From Solibacillus silvestris (lineage in GTDB: Bacteria; Bacillota; Bacilli; Bacillales_A; Planococcaceae): DNA of 64,000 nucleotides. Below the pieces are notes generated by a model. That model saw nothing but the letters and a program-made list of their open reading frames with translations. It was not told where the DNA came from and searched no databases. The number at the start of each line of letters is the position of its first letter. Positions within the stretch are counted from its first letter, which is position 1. Positions 11,101 to 19,644 of this stretch are shown in pieces. The translations under genes and the position numbers were made by a program. The DNA lies in assembly GCA_001586195.1 (NCBI GenBank), contig CP014609.1, positions 408,001-472,000 on the forward strand, written 5' to 3'.

Positions 11101-12155
11101 ATGAAAAGCTGACAATGTCTGAACGCGCACTGCTCGTCAACAGTAAAAAGTTATTGGGAGATCTCGCTACCATTTATAATGTAGTAAATACAATCAATTC
11201 GATTAAATCATCGAGCAAAACATTTGTGGAAGAGACGGCAGCAGCAAGAGCGTTATATAACGAACTGCCGGCTGAGTTAGCAGCACAAGTATCGAATTTA
11301 CCGACATTGCAGGAGCATGAACTGAATGTAGAAGGCGGCGCAAAGGTAGATGCCATGATCCGAGCATTAAATGCAGCACCGGCAAATGAATTTATCGCCA
11401 AAATAAAAGAAGCGCGTGAAGCCTATAAATCATTAAGCTCGGCCAATAAAAAAGGCGTGACGCTCGAACCTGAATTAAAAGAACAGGAAAAATACATTAA
11501 ACCGATCGAAGCGGCAATTAATGCAATTGAGGGTTTGAGCAATCCAAAAAATGATTTGAGCCGTCAGTTCAATACAGTCAATAATGCACTGAAAAAACTG
11601 GATGATAAACAAAAAGAGTACGTAACGAATATGGATCAGTACTCGAATTTATCGAATGTAATTCATGTCTATACACTAATTGCCGGGTTAAAGCCAAGCG
11701 ACAAGTACTATCAAGGGAATATGGAAGCAGCAAAGCTGGCATATGATAAATTGTCTGAAGAGGAAAAATTGAAGGTAACAAACTATTACAAATTACAAGA
11801 GGCCGTACTCGATATAACAGAAGTCCAAAAGGTGACGACAATCATTGCCTCATTGAATTCTTCTTCCAGCAGCTTTGCTACAGATGTTACAAATGCATTG
11901 GCGGCATATAAAGCACTTCCTTCTGGTTCCAAGCGTCAAGTACTGAACTACTCTGATCTTCAGCAAGCCGAAAAAGATTTAAAAGCAGCGGAGCGTGTCA
12001 TTAAGCAAATTGAGGATCTGGATTCATCCTTAAGAACGTACGCTTCAAGAGCAAAGTCTGCGAAAACAGCTTACGATCGCCTGACAAACGACCAAAAACC
12101 TTTAGTGAAAAACTACAATAAACTGCAGGCAGCTATTTTTGAATTAGGGTTGTAA
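8115..12155 (+). CDS. Giant secreted helical-repeat protein without SLH domain
   Basis: 1346 residues, signal peptide about 1-25 (cleavage near AGA-TEA). The mature protein is almost entirely predicted helix and is built from many units of about 70-80 residues. Each carries a version of A-x-x-A-Y-x-x-L-(6)-V-x-N-x-x-x-L, for example AYDRLTDKQKKDVYNY, AYDKLSEEEKLKVTNYYKL and AYDRLTNDQKPLVKNYNKL. At least eleven such units can be counted in the C-terminal two thirds. No SLH, LysM, sortase signal, transmembrane anchor or cysteine is visible, so it is probably released or held by protein contacts; this is inference. The family is unrecognised. Start chosen at ATG 8115 after GAAGGAAGGG. Strong terminator downstream. 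Confidence 0.85.
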   Translation: MKKNLKVGLMAGLLITPAIVAQAGATEASETPTYFNVVASVTAEGLLNSFKAVNEESTSATLTQERTIYNTYKDDETYADIMPLIDAKLTYLEKYTQLKQDAAKVKSLISKLTNSNKNLVADRQAALEAIENLNISLENAGSELSNTVNGNAGTFLETLLYYDENGQTDFINKYVTAASLSHLQSFEEQTTAIEQFIENHISRITTLTAQESFSKESFISVVANARNEFNDITDLAFKNVLKVQLVENNKGIEQFIKNAESDIKKSQTVEDKIKDLVDNPPTATTFNSKVNALVKEYGQLTAVQKNLVPNGDELKPYENVLNVVNEITRISKLSANTEGFREEAENVGTLYNALDPLDTRLVVNYDKLLEMQAAIEIAQKVETEIAKIDSAKYEEKSSIVADARAAYNALSTTERKYVLKELSDLLTSWEKSTATAATINKQIDAIKTDMFANMDDEKLTDTKKRSTTISFITKVRTAESSYAKIKENERELVSKRGILEAFIPIVDIADKVVNLNVTSSTYLEDLTTAENKLNEWDSLKEAILPDDAENIEKLHQFLTSYLRLQKEEQSIAAKLDTDILAFKTADIVDLQQIDAAREKYNSLSANGKRLVKNIKVLTEIEQANKAILNTIQAISKIDVMAKDFTRKTTAAETSFNKLAEPMKGLVYNSDKLVELLPFAKLMLEIDAMRSTTAEFKVSLSKVQNDFANMLKDYNAPSKPVTDFENIQLRLFTEYGKKLKGFETIVSDSFSMESRIDALQTKSGEAFITDLAEVSAAYKKLDSATKRNVSNAKVLTNLERDYKASLKVIDLIEKLPVHTDRNYPSKVTAAQKAYDRLTDKQKKDVYNYGSKLSDILKVADLINRIEKLRVGSKTYEAEVSAIRADYAALSVQEQELVHNITKLASAEQGVSDSKKVVALIDAAIPTAEGYIQKLIDARNGYDSLTKSDQRLVTNYKDLTTRERGVKPVLKLDNDILALDPSNARTFISKYQSAEKAYEKLTMSERALLVNSKKLLGDLATIYNVVNTINSIKSSSKTFVEETAAARALYNELPAELAAQVSNLPTLQEHELNVEGGAKVDAMIRALNAAPANEFIAKIKEAREAYKSLSSANKKGVTLEPELKEQEKYIKPIEAAINAIEGLSNPKNDLSRQFNTVNNALKKLDDKQKEYVTNMDQYSNLSNVIHVYTLIAGLKPSDKYYQGNMEAAKLAYDKLSEEEKLKVTNYYKLQEAVLDITEVQKVTTIIASLNSSSSSFATDVTNALAAYKALPSGSKRQVLNYSDLQQAEKDLKAAERVIKQIEDLDSSLRTYASRAKSAKTAYDRLTNDQKPLVKNYNKLQAAIFELGL

Positions 12156-12186
12156 TTTAATTGAAAATATTATAGTTTAATTACTG

Positions 12187-12232
12187 TACCCCAAAAGGTA
12201 GAATGGAAAATCTGCCTTTTGGGGTATTTTTT
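12187..12232 (+). terminator. Rho-independent terminator
   Basis: Perfect 12-bp stem taccccaaaagg / ccttttggggta, then a T-run, 32 bases after the helical-repeat gene. Confidence 0.95.
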
Positions 12233-12409
12233 AGAGTAAACTTACATTTGAGCTGGACGCTTTTTAGCAGAAAATAAGATTGATTCTGGTCGAATTTGGC
12301 GTAGAATTTCTATTTAGTGGCTTTTAAGTTAGTTGACAAGTTTTCTGTTAAGAGAAAAGTAATTAATTCATTGTATAATAATAGGAAATGGACTGATAGG
12401 GGGGGTTTG

Positions 12410-13471
12410 ATGAAACGGGTTTTAATTATGGGGTCCATCATTGCGTGTTTATTACATGCACCATCTTCTGATGCATATGCAAAAACGTCTCCAACTTTCA
12501 CTGATGTGAAAAGTACGTATTGGGCAGCACCTGTAATATATGAGCTAGTTGAAAAAGGGTTTATGGAAGGCTATACAGACGGTACATTCAAACCGAACAG
12601 TACGACGACTCGTGCTGAGGCGGCAAGTATTATTGCAAGAACGATGGGCATTCCTCTCGCGACTGATTTTGTTCCGGAATTTACGGATGTTCCTGCAAAT
12701 CACCGTTATTATAAAGAGATTTGTAAACTTGCAGAATTGGGGATTATTCAAAATGCTAGTGAGTTTCATCCTGAAGCCCCTTTAAAGCGTGCACATATTT
12801 CAAAAATGATCGCTCTTGCCTATGAGGTTGAAGTTGATCAGAAAAATAAGACAACATTTAAGGATCTGCCTAAAAACTATTGGGCAAAAGATTATATTGA
12901 ATCATTGGCAGATGTGGAAATTGTAAAAGGAAAGACTACTAAAACTTTTGAACCGAATGAGTTTGTTACACGAGCTCATGTCGCTGCACTGACGATGCGC
13001 GGAATGGAGTTTAAGGAAAAGATTAATAATCTGGAAGTAGTATATGACTTTTTACAAAAAGATTATATTGATACAGTGAATCTTCATAAACAGTGGGAGA
13101 AAAAAATATTGGAGCTTGTTAATAAAGAACGGGCTGTTAAAGGACTTTCACCATTTATGCAAGACAAGAAGTTAACACAGATCGCTATTATTAAAGTGAA
13201 GGATATGCTAAAACGCAATTACTTCGAACATAATTCACCATTTTACGGCAACCCGTGGGATTTAGCGACATTGTTCGATTATGAGTATTCAAGCTATGGA
13301 GAAAACTTGGCCCGAAATTTCGAGTCACCGGAAACAACGGTAAAGGCTTGGATGGCGTCACCGAAACACCGAGATAATATTTTAAAAGAAGTGTATACAC
13401 ATATGGGCATCGGCATTGAGCAATCTAAAAATGGAAAATATTATGTAGTTCAACACTTTTCTAGTAAATAA
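12410..13471 (+). CDS. SLH-anchored CAP (SCP/PR1-like) domain protein
   Basis: 353 residues from the ATG at 12410, chosen because it follows a long G-rich ribosome site (12399-12405) and opens a signal peptide (MKRVLIMGSI, cleavage near AYA-KTS). The in-frame ATG at 12317 would add 31 residues with no export signal. Three SLH domains span about 28-200 (GYTDGTFKPN, TRAE, and later TRAH). Residues about 220-350 form a CAP domain: ELVNKERAVKGLSP, FEHNSPFYGNPWD, YGENLAR and a KHRDNIL segment with the expected His and Glu residues, as in YkwD-type proteins. CAP domains in bacilli are extracellular, often spore- or wall-linked, with unknown chemistry. The terminator at 13544 follows. Confidence 0.9.
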   Translation: MKRVLIMGSIIACLLHAPSSDAYAKTSPTFTDVKSTYWAAPVIYELVEKGFMEGYTDGTFKPNSTTTRAEAASIIARTMGIPLATDFVPEFTDVPANHRYYKEICKLAELGIIQNASEFHPEAPLKRAHISKMIALAYEVEVDQKNKTTFKDLPKNYWAKDYIESLADVEIVKGKTTKTFEPNEFVTRAHVAALTMRGMEFKEKINNLEVVYDFLQKDYIDTVNLHKQWEKKILELVNKERAVKGLSPFMQDKKLTQIAIIKVKDMLKRNYFEHNSPFYGNPWDLATLFDYEYSSYGENLARNFESPETTVKAWMASPKHRDNILKEVYTHMGIGIEQSKNGKYYVVQHFSSK

Positions 13472-13494
13472 TATGGTAAATACTAGTACCTTAC

Positions 13495-13511
13495 ATTACA
13501 GTAATGTTACA
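13495..13511 (-). promoter_or_regulatory. Possible WalR-type box
   Basis: On the minus strand the sequence reads TGTAAC-ATTAC-TGTAAT, which matches the WalR (YycF) consensus of two TGTWAH half-sites separated by five bases. It lies between the CAP gene stop and its terminator, about 245 bases upstream of an NlpC/P60-SLH gene. The distance, and the terminator in between, make direct control uncertain. Confidence 0.3.
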
Positions 13512-13543
13512 AAATATAATTTCATATTATAAAAATTCTATTA

Positions 13544-13585
13544 AAAACACCAAATCTCTGCGTAAATACAGGGATTTGGTGTTTT
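13544..13585 (+). terminator. Rho-independent terminator
   Basis: 13-bp stem aaaacaccaaatc / gatttggtgtttt with T-rich tail; A-rich on the other side too, so it may work in both directions. Confidence 0.8.
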
Positions 13586-13755
13586 CTGTTTTTATATCGA
13601 ATTACTACAAACTGTTACACAAGTGAAAAATAATATCACAATTATATATGTTACCCTGTTATTAGGTTAAATAAACATGAACAAACAAGTTTTACGTTAT
13701 GTTATACCTCGAATATTCATCACGAGGCCTATTTTGAAGGGAGTTCCATTTTAAA

Positions 13756-14697
13756 GTGAAAAAGAAAATCTTATTACCGATCTTTGCAACTTTCATGATT
13801 TTTTCAGGTGTAGGGATGGGTTCGAATAATACAGCACAAGCAGCATCAGTTTCAGAATTAACAGCAACAGCTTCTAAATATATTGGTGTACCATACGTTT
13901 ACGGAGGAACAACAGCAAGCGGATTAGATTGCTCTGGATTTACTCAATTAGTATTCAAGCAATTAGGCTATGACCTAAACCGTACAGCTGCTTCTCAATA
14001 TAAACAAGGTAGTGCAGTTTCAAAATCAGATTTACAACCAGGCGATTTAGTATTCTTTAATACAACTGGTAAAGTCGCTTCTCATGTTGGTATCTCATTA
14101 GGTGGAAATAAATTCGTCCACGCTGGTACAAGCACAGGCGTTACTGAAGCAAGTTTAAATTCTTCTTACTGGGCAAAACGTTATAACGGAGCAAAACGCG
14201 TTGCGAGCTTTGGAGAAAGTAATAAAGTAGTTGCAGCAGTATCTTCAGTTGAAAAAGAAGAAGTTAAAGATTCAGCTATCGATTTCACGATTTATGCATC
14301 TCGTGGTGAAGTAGCAATTCAATTAGCAAAAACATTAGGTTTAAATACATCTGATACAAATTCACCATTCACAGATATTAAATCATCATCAAAATATGCA
14401 GGTGCAGCAACAGCACTATATAAATTAGGTGTTTTCACTGGCGATGAAGGTAAATTCAATCCAGCTTCACCATTAACACGTGCTCAAATGGCAAAAGTGT
14501 TAGTAAAAGCATTTGACTTAAAAATGAAACAAGATACTTTAAAGTTCACAGATGTACCAACATCTCACTGGGCACATAACGACATCTCGATCTTAGCATC
14601 GAACGGCATCACAGTTGGTAAAGGTGACGGCACATTCGGTACAAACGACAACGTTATGTTAAAACATTTAACAGCTTTCATTAACCGTTTACAATAA
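13756..14697 (+). CDS. NlpC/P60 endopeptidase with C-terminal SLH domains
   Basis: 313 residues from a GTG start preceded by GAAGGGAG. Signal peptide 1-30 (cleavage near AQA-ASV). NlpC/P60 domain about 33-150 with catalytic Cys59 in DCSGF, His110 in ASHVGIS and His122 in FVHAG; these enzymes cut D-Glu-diaminoacyl bonds in peptidoglycan stem peptides. C-terminal SLH domains about 175-313. The second keeps TRAQ, the first has SRGE, and in the third the TRAE-type motif is replaced by MLKH, so one binding groove may be lost. The catalytic domain is N-terminal, the reverse of its SLH-first neighbours. It probably remodels the wall while tethered to the wall polysaccharide. Confidence 0.9.
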   Translation: MKKKILLPIFATFMIFSGVGMGSNNTAQAASVSELTATASKYIGVPYVYGGTTASGLDCSGFTQLVFKQLGYDLNRTAASQYKQGSAVSKSDLQPGDLVFFNTTGKVASHVGISLGGNKFVHAGTSTGVTEASLNSSYWAKRYNGAKRVASFGESNKVVAAVSSVEKEEVKDSAIDFTIYASRGEVAIQLAKTLGLNTSDTNSPFTDIKSSSKYAGAATALYKLGVFTGDEGKFNPASPLTRAQMAKVLVKAFDLKMKQDTLKFTDVPTSHWAHNDISILASNGITVGKGDGTFGTNDNVMLKHLTAFINRLQ

Positions 14698-14796
14698 TAA
14701 GATTGGCAATACCAATACTTAATGAATAAAAATTAGTAACTTCTACATATCTCAATAGATATCCACCTTGCAGGGAAGTACTTACTAATAGTATTT

Positions 14797-14832
14797 GAAA
14801 CACAGACGAAATTTGTCTGTGTTTCTTTTTTT
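14797..14832 (+). terminator. Rho-independent terminator
   Basis: Perfect 11-bp stem gaaacacagac / gtctgtgtttc followed by seven T, 100 bases after the NlpC/P60-SLH gene. Confidence 0.9.
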
Positions 14833-14850
14833 GTTTTTGGGGGAGCTTTA

Positions 14851-15185
14851 TTAGCAGTTTACGGTGGGAAAGTAGAAAATTTTTATATAAAGTAGAACAT
14901 TTGCAAGGGAAAGTGGAAAGTTTTACTCCTGATGTGGAACAATCAGCACTAAAAGTAGAACGCGACAACTCTATTAGAAATTCTCAGAATGAAAGTGGAA
15001 ACTTTTTTGCCTAAAGTAGAAGTTTACGAGAGAAAGTAGAACCTTTAACTCCTAATGTGGAACAATCAGCACCGAAAGTAGAACAAGCCAACTCTATTAG
15101 ACATTCTCTGTCTGAAAGTAGAACCTTCAGCTCCTAATGTGGAACAGTACACAATTAAAGCAGCACATCACCAGTTTATTAGCCA
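14851..15185. repeat. 21-bp ladder array mixing GTAGAA and TTAGAA flavours
   Basis: Units begin at 14851 (TTAGCA), 14872, 14892, 14913 (GTGGAA), 14934, 14955, 14974 (TTAGAA), 14995, 15016, 15036, 15057, 15078, 15097 (TTAGAC), 15118 and 15139, with a further TTAGCC near 15179. Nearly all steps are 19-21 bases. The TTAGAA-type units sit in phase with the GTAGAA units, which ties the array flavours together. Two stretches around 14934-14995 and 15057-15118 are near-copies (aatcagcac..., aactctattag...), a higher-order repeat of about 123 bases. Confidence 0.9.
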
Positions 15186-15357
15186 TTCATTGATGCCATT
15201 TTCACCTAAAAGAGAAACTCTTATCAGCAAATAATGAAAATATCACTTTCTACTTTCTATAATCTAGAAAAATATTAAATTTCTTGCTTTGTACATATTA
15301 ATTTTATGAATAATTTGGTAAAATGGGAACTATCTAATAGAGGGGAGGATTTTAACA

Positions 15358-17334
15358 TTGTCTTTGCGCAATCTGGTCATGTCGGTGACAATCATCTTCA
15401 TGGCAATGTTCCAATTGAATACGGCATATGCTAGTACAAGCTTTGCCGATGTCCCTTCTTCAAACGGGGCGTATAATGAAATAAACTATTTAATAAATGC
15501 GGGTGTTATAAAAGGGTATACAGAAAACGGTAAAACTCTTTATAAACCGAATGCCCATGTAACCCGGGGACAAGCTGCTAAAATGGTTGTTATTGCAACA
15601 AATAACAAGCCTTTAACTGTAAAAAAGTCCTCGTTTTCTGATGTTACATTAGGCACTGAGCTTTCGGGCTATGTAGAAAGTGCTGTGGAGTTAGGGTTTT
15701 TCTCTGAGCAATCCAATGGAAAATTCGCGCCGAACACTCCTTTGACAAGAGAAGAAATGAGTAAAGTGCTGGCTATTGCATTTAAATTAAACACAGCTCA
15801 AACAGAAAAGCTGGAAATTCCATTTAAAGATATTAAACCGTCGTATGGCTATTATCCATACATCGCGGCAATCTACTTTAACGGAATTACTGTAGAGGCT
15901 GATAAATATAATCCGAAAAATTCAGTAACACGTGCACAGTTCGCATCATTTATTGCTCGTGCCTCATCTGACAAGTATCGTTTGCCATTGCCTGTTCAAG
16001 GGGTGAATGTACCGGATATTTCGACAGCAGTTGCTTCTGTTAAAGCAAATGTAAATAATTTAAATGTCCGCACATCTGCATCTTCTTCAAATGCATCGAA
16101 TATTTTGGCGAAAGTAAATACAGGTGCATCGTTTGCTGTATTTGAAATCCAGAAAGATGGTTGGCTGAAAGTTTCCCATGAAGGACGCTATGCCTATGTT
16201 TACAAGGATTATGTAGATTTTATGGATGAAACAGGTAAGCAGCTTAATAAAGTACAAAAGCATGTTTACGCTTCGGGCAATATTAAAGCATACGAAAAGC
16301 GTGATGTTGGTTCAAATAGTGTAAGTTCAATAGCAGCAAAAGAGAAAATTGCTGTTTATAATACGATTGGCAATTGGTATGTTACGTTAGTAAATGGTTT
16401 ACCTGCCTATGTCCGTGTTTCTCAAACTGAAGACACATTGCAGACAGAACCAGTTACTCCTCCAGTAGTGGAACCGGAAAAACCGGTAGTGGAAGAGGAA
16501 AATAATGTACCGAATCCACCTGCAGGTAATGGCGGTGAAAACGAACAACCAGTTACCCCGCCGCAAGAGCTATTGACGAATACGGTTGGTAAAGCAACGG
16601 TTGATGCATTGCAAATTCGCGAGACTGCTTCAGGCAGTGCACGTTCGCTTGGTCAAATTAAGCGAGGTACACTAGTGGAAGTCCATTCGGTATCCGGTAG
16701 CTGGGCTAAAATAACGTATAACGGTATAAATGGTTATATTAATAAAACATATTTACAACTTCTAAATCAAAAAGGACCTGCTGTAAAAGATCGTATTATT
16801 GTTCTAGATCCAGGTCATGGCGGGAAAGACCCAGGTGCTGTAAAGAAAGACGCACGTGAAAAGGAAATCGTTTTAAAAGTTGCAAATCTCGTAAAGCAAA
16901 AGCTTGAAAAAGATGGTGCAAAAGTGAAAATGACGCGTTCTGGAGATACATATCCTAGCTTAGAGGATCGTGTTCGATACGCAAAAAATGAAAACGGTGA
17001 TATTTTTATCAGTCTTCATGCAAATGCAGCAGCAAAGGAATCAGCAAATGGAACGGAAACATTCTACAGCGTGACTTCCAATGCAAATGAAAAAGAAGAT
17101 TTAGCGTTGGCAACGGCCATTAACAATGAAATCGTTAAAAACGCCAAAATGTACAACCGTGGTGTAAAGCGCGCAGACTATGTTGTTATTAAAGGAAACG
17201 TAATGCCTGCTGTTTTAGTGGAGCTCGGTTTCATAACTAACAATGAAGATAGAGAAAAACTGGTATCTGACGAGTATGTCGAAATTTTTGCCCAGTCCAT
17301 TTACAATGGCATTGTGCAATATTATACGAAATAA
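15358..17334 (+). CDS. SLH-anchored N-acetylmuramoyl-L-alanine amidase with SH3b domains
   Basis: 658 residues from TTG at 15358 behind AGGGGAGG. Signal peptide 1-26. Three SLH domains about 27-205 (TRGQ, TREE, TRAQ). Bacterial SH3 (SH3b) domains at about 220-285 and 408-470, with a degenerate one between, separated by a Pro/Glu linker at about 365-405. The C-terminus (about 480-658) is an Amidase_3 domain: DPGHGGKDPGA with the zinc His, a Glu in REKEIVLKV, the second His in SLHANA, and the late catalytic Glu in LVELGFITN. These zinc amidases cut between muramic acid and L-alanine, as LytC/CwlB do. It should act outside, fixed to the wall polysaccharide, in wall turnover or cell separation. 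Own terminator follows. Confidence 0.95.
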   Translation: MSLRNLVMSVTIIFMAMFQLNTAYASTSFADVPSSNGAYNEINYLINAGVIKGYTENGKTLYKPNAHVTRGQAAKMVVIATNNKPLTVKKSSFSDVTLGTELSGYVESAVELGFFSEQSNGKFAPNTPLTREEMSKVLAIAFKLNTAQTEKLEIPFKDIKPSYGYYPYIAAIYFNGITVEADKYNPKNSVTRAQFASFIARASSDKYRLPLPVQGVNVPDISTAVASVKANVNNLNVRTSASSSNASNILAKVNTGASFAVFEIQKDGWLKVSHEGRYAYVYKDYVDFMDETGKQLNKVQKHVYASGNIKAYEKRDVGSNSVSSIAAKEKIAVYNTIGNWYVTLVNGLPAYVRVSQTEDTLQTEPVTPPVVEPEKPVVEEENNVPNPPAGNGGENEQPVTPPQELLTNTVGKATVDALQIRETASGSARSLGQIKRGTLVEVHSVSGSWAKITYNGINGYINKTYLQLLNQKGPAVKDRIIVLDPGHGGKDPGAVKKDAREKEIVLKVANLVKQKLEKDGAKVKMTRSGDTYPSLEDRVRYAKNENGDIFISLHANAAAKESANGTETFYSVTSNANEKEDLALATAINNEIVKNAKMYNRGVKRADYVVIKGNVMPAVLVELGFITNNEDREKLVSDEYVEIFAQSIYNGIVQYYTK

Positions 17335-17336
17335 TG

Positions 17337-17377
17337 AACTGAGTGGCTTCCTGGCAGAGGGGGCTGCTCAGTTTTTT
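17337..17377 (+). terminator. Rho-independent terminator of the amidase gene
   Basis: Stem aactgag / ctcagtt with an imperfect inner stem (tgg..., ...ctg) and a T-run. Confidence 0.85.
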
Positions 17378-17388
17378 GTTTTCGATTT

Positions 17389-17560
17389 GCTAATATCTTT
17401 ATCAGAAGTTCTAATATCCTGAAAAATGTTCTAATAAAAGTGCCAAGTTCTAATAAAATAGGTTTCTCTTCTAAAATGACATCCGGATGTTCTAAAATCA
17501 TAGCCGGAAGTTCAAATATCCTATCCCATTCTTCTAATAACCTTCACAACTTTTCTAATA
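17389..17560. repeat. 21-bp ladder array, TCTAAT flavour
   Basis: TCTAAT/TCTAAA/TCAAAT units begin at 17389 (GCTAAT), 17410, 17430, 17449, 17470, 17491, 17512, 17533 and 17554; the last five steps are exactly 21. It sits between two convergent wall-hydrolase genes and their terminators. Confidence 0.9.
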
Positions 17561-17592
17561 AACAACAACTCTCGCAACCTCAGCCCCAACTC

Positions 17593-17629
17593 AAAAAAAA
17601 TCCAGCACTTCCGTAGAAGTACTGGATTT
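17593..17629 (-). terminator. Rho-independent terminator of the glucosaminidase gene
   Basis: Minus-strand stem of 14 bp with one mismatch (aaatccagtacttc / gaagtgctggattt) followed by eight T on that strand. Confidence 0.9.
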
Positions 17630-17634
17630 AAATA

Positions 17635-19644
17635 TTAATATCCTGGAATTAGTTGAACTAAATCAGAGCGTACCCAACCATATTTTGCAGGAGGGTTATT
17701 GTCTGACATAATTTTGTACCATACATAGCCGTCCGTACCCTTCGTTTCTTCAACGATTGAGATAGGGTAACCGAACACGCCTGTTTCACCTACATATTTG
17801 GCTTTATAAGTGAAGTGAACTGGCGAAGCTGTAGATGGCTCGTTACGAACATTTACTAAAAGACCATTTTCATATGATACGAAGGCCAATTTAGCTTGTT
17901 TGTAATCTTTTTTACCAAAGCGGTTATCCATACGGTACATATGACCCGCAATTTTACTGCCCCAGAATGGATCTGATGCATAGTGCACGTTCATGCCGGC
18001 TGTTTTATTCCCCGGTGCTGCACCTTTTGCATAACCTCCTGATTGAGGCACGTAGTTCAGGTTGACATAGCGGTTAATAAACGCAAGGACACTATCATCA
18101 CGAGATTTATAAACTTCACCTAATGTCGGATCTGTATCGAATACTTTAATACCGAAAATATTGTTTTTCGTTAATGCATTTTTACTTACACCGTAATCAC
18201 CTTCGTGCATTGCAGCAGCTAAAATGAATAGGGCATTGACATTATATTGTGCTTCCACCTGCTTTAAAAATTTACCCATGCCGATTAAACGAGAGTCAGT
18301 CGTTGCTTTAGCATATTGTGGGGAAGTTTTGATTGCCTGGCGCTCTGCTAATAATGTCATAATCATATTGTCCAGTTCCTCAGCTGTATAGTTAGATGGC
18401 TGACGAATCGATTGGAATTGGAAGTACGGATAATGTGTGCCTACTTTTTTCGTCAATAGTACATCAGAGTAGAAGTTTACACCATCCTGGCTATAGTATT
18501 GACCGCCGCGCTGCATAAATACAGGTGCTTCACTCACTACATAATCCCAATTATACTTTTGTGTAATATGATTGTACGTACGATGTGTTAAGTAACCGCC
18601 TTCAACAAAATAGAAGTCTTGTCCTTTAATTAAGCTTGTCGGTGTTAATGTAACTTCATCAATTTTCGCATAGCCTTTTGTATCAGCTAATTGAACGATT
18701 GCATACTGATCATTGCTTCCGATGTATTTAAATTGAGAGCCTTCAACAGCGTACGATAACGACTTCGTGAAGTTTTTGTCTGAATAAATTGTTACAGTGT
18801 TTGCTTTCGTATCAGCTGCTGAAGCGATACCAGATGACATTTTAATGATTTTTTCGCCTTTAATAATCAAGTTTGAGCCAGAACTTTTTAACGCTGATTC
18901 AGCTTGTTCGTAGTTAAAGTAAACAGTAGAGTTTTTCGTAATTACTCCATTTGAAATTTTGCCGACATAATAAACATTTGGGTTCGGAGCAGGTGTTTCC
19001 ACCGTTCCTTCACCTTCTTTTACAGCAAATGTTTCGATTGTCGTTTGCATACGGAATAAAAATGCTGCAGCATGAGCGATTGTCGCATTGCCCTGAGGTT
19101 CAAAAAATACCCCGTTTTTCGTATGCGATCCACGGATAATATTGTAGTAAACATTTGTAGCTACAGCTGGTTTGAACTGATCACTGATTTTGTTGTTATC
19201 CTTGAATGTTAATGGTTGTCCTTCCAATGGCACGTTTGAATAACGCAATGCTTTTTCCAAAAGTGCTGCCATATGCTGGCGCGTAATCTTTTCGTTCGGA
19301 CGGAATGTGCCATCAGGATAACCGCTTAAAATATTCGAGCCAGCAGCTGCCTGGATCTCACGTGTCAATTCATTACCAGCTTTTAAATCTTTAAAAGTGT
19401 ATGTAGATGAGTCTGGTAATTCAAGTGCGCGTGTAATGTAAGAAGCAAATTCACCTCGCGTAACGGCACGGTTTGGGTAGTAATTTCCTTTGCTGTCTGG
19501 TCGGATGACATTAAGATTAGACCAGTATGTTAATTCATTTACCATTTGATGGCCTTTTATATCATTTGCATGAGATGTTGATTGTGTTGTGAAAGACAGA
19601 GCAACGATTAATGCGAATGCTAGTCCAACTATTTTTTTAAACAC
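17635..19644 (-). CDS. SLH-anchored endo-beta-N-acetylglucosaminidase
   Basis: 669 residues from a GTG at 19644, chosen because AAAGGAG lies nine bases upstream and the signal peptide (VFKKIVGLAFALIV..., cleavage near SHA-NDI) begins there. A TTG or ATG further up would add residues with no export signal. Three SLH domains about 28-205 (TRGE, GYPDGTFRPN with TRQH, and a weaker third). Residues about 225-420 hold SH3-like and spacer segments. A glucosaminidase (GH73/LytD-like) domain lies at about 440-600 with the likely catalytic Glu in AAMHEGDYG and the NNIFGI motif, followed by a C-terminal SH3b (about 610-669). It hydrolyses glycan strands; wall anchoring by SLH is known for such architectures. 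Convergent with the amidase gene. Confidence 0.93.
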   Translation of the reverse strand: MFKKIVGLAFALIVALSFTTQSTSHANDIKGHQMVNELTYWSNLNVIRPDSKGNYYPNRAVTRGEFASYITRALELPDSSTYTFKDLKAGNELTREIQAAAGSNILSGYPDGTFRPNEKITRQHMAALLEKALRYSNVPLEGQPLTFKDNNKISDQFKPAVATNVYYNIIRGSHTKNGVFFEPQGNATIAHAAAFLFRMQTTIETFAVKEGEGTVETPAPNPNVYYVGKISNGVITKNSTVYFNYEQAESALKSSGSNLIIKGEKIIKMSSGIASAADTKANTVTIYSDKNFTKSLSYAVEGSQFKYIGSNDQYAIVQLADTKGYAKIDEVTLTPTSLIKGQDFYFVEGGYLTHRTYNHITQKYNWDYVVSEAPVFMQRGGQYYSQDGVNFYSDVLLTKKVGTHYPYFQFQSIRQPSNYTAEELDNMIMTLLAERQAIKTSPQYAKATTDSRLIGMGKFLKQVEAQYNVNALFILAAAMHEGDYGVSKNALTKNNIFGIKVFDTDPTLGEVYKSRDDSVLAFINRYVNLNYVPQSGGYAKGAAPGNKTAGMNVHYASDPFWGSKIAGHMYRMDNRFGKKDYKQAKLAFVSYENGLLVNVRNEPSTASPVHFTYKAKYVGETGVFGYPISIVEETKGTDGYVWYKIMSDNNPPAKYGWVRSDLVQLIPGY

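Noticed and set aside
9206-11841. Minus-strand ORFs inside the helical-repeat gene
   Set aside because: Shadows of the repetitive plus-strand gene, without ribosome sites.
12333-12379. TTGACA plus TATAAT as promoter of the CAP-SLH gene
   Set aside because: The two hexamers are 35 bases apart, too far for one sigma-A promoter.
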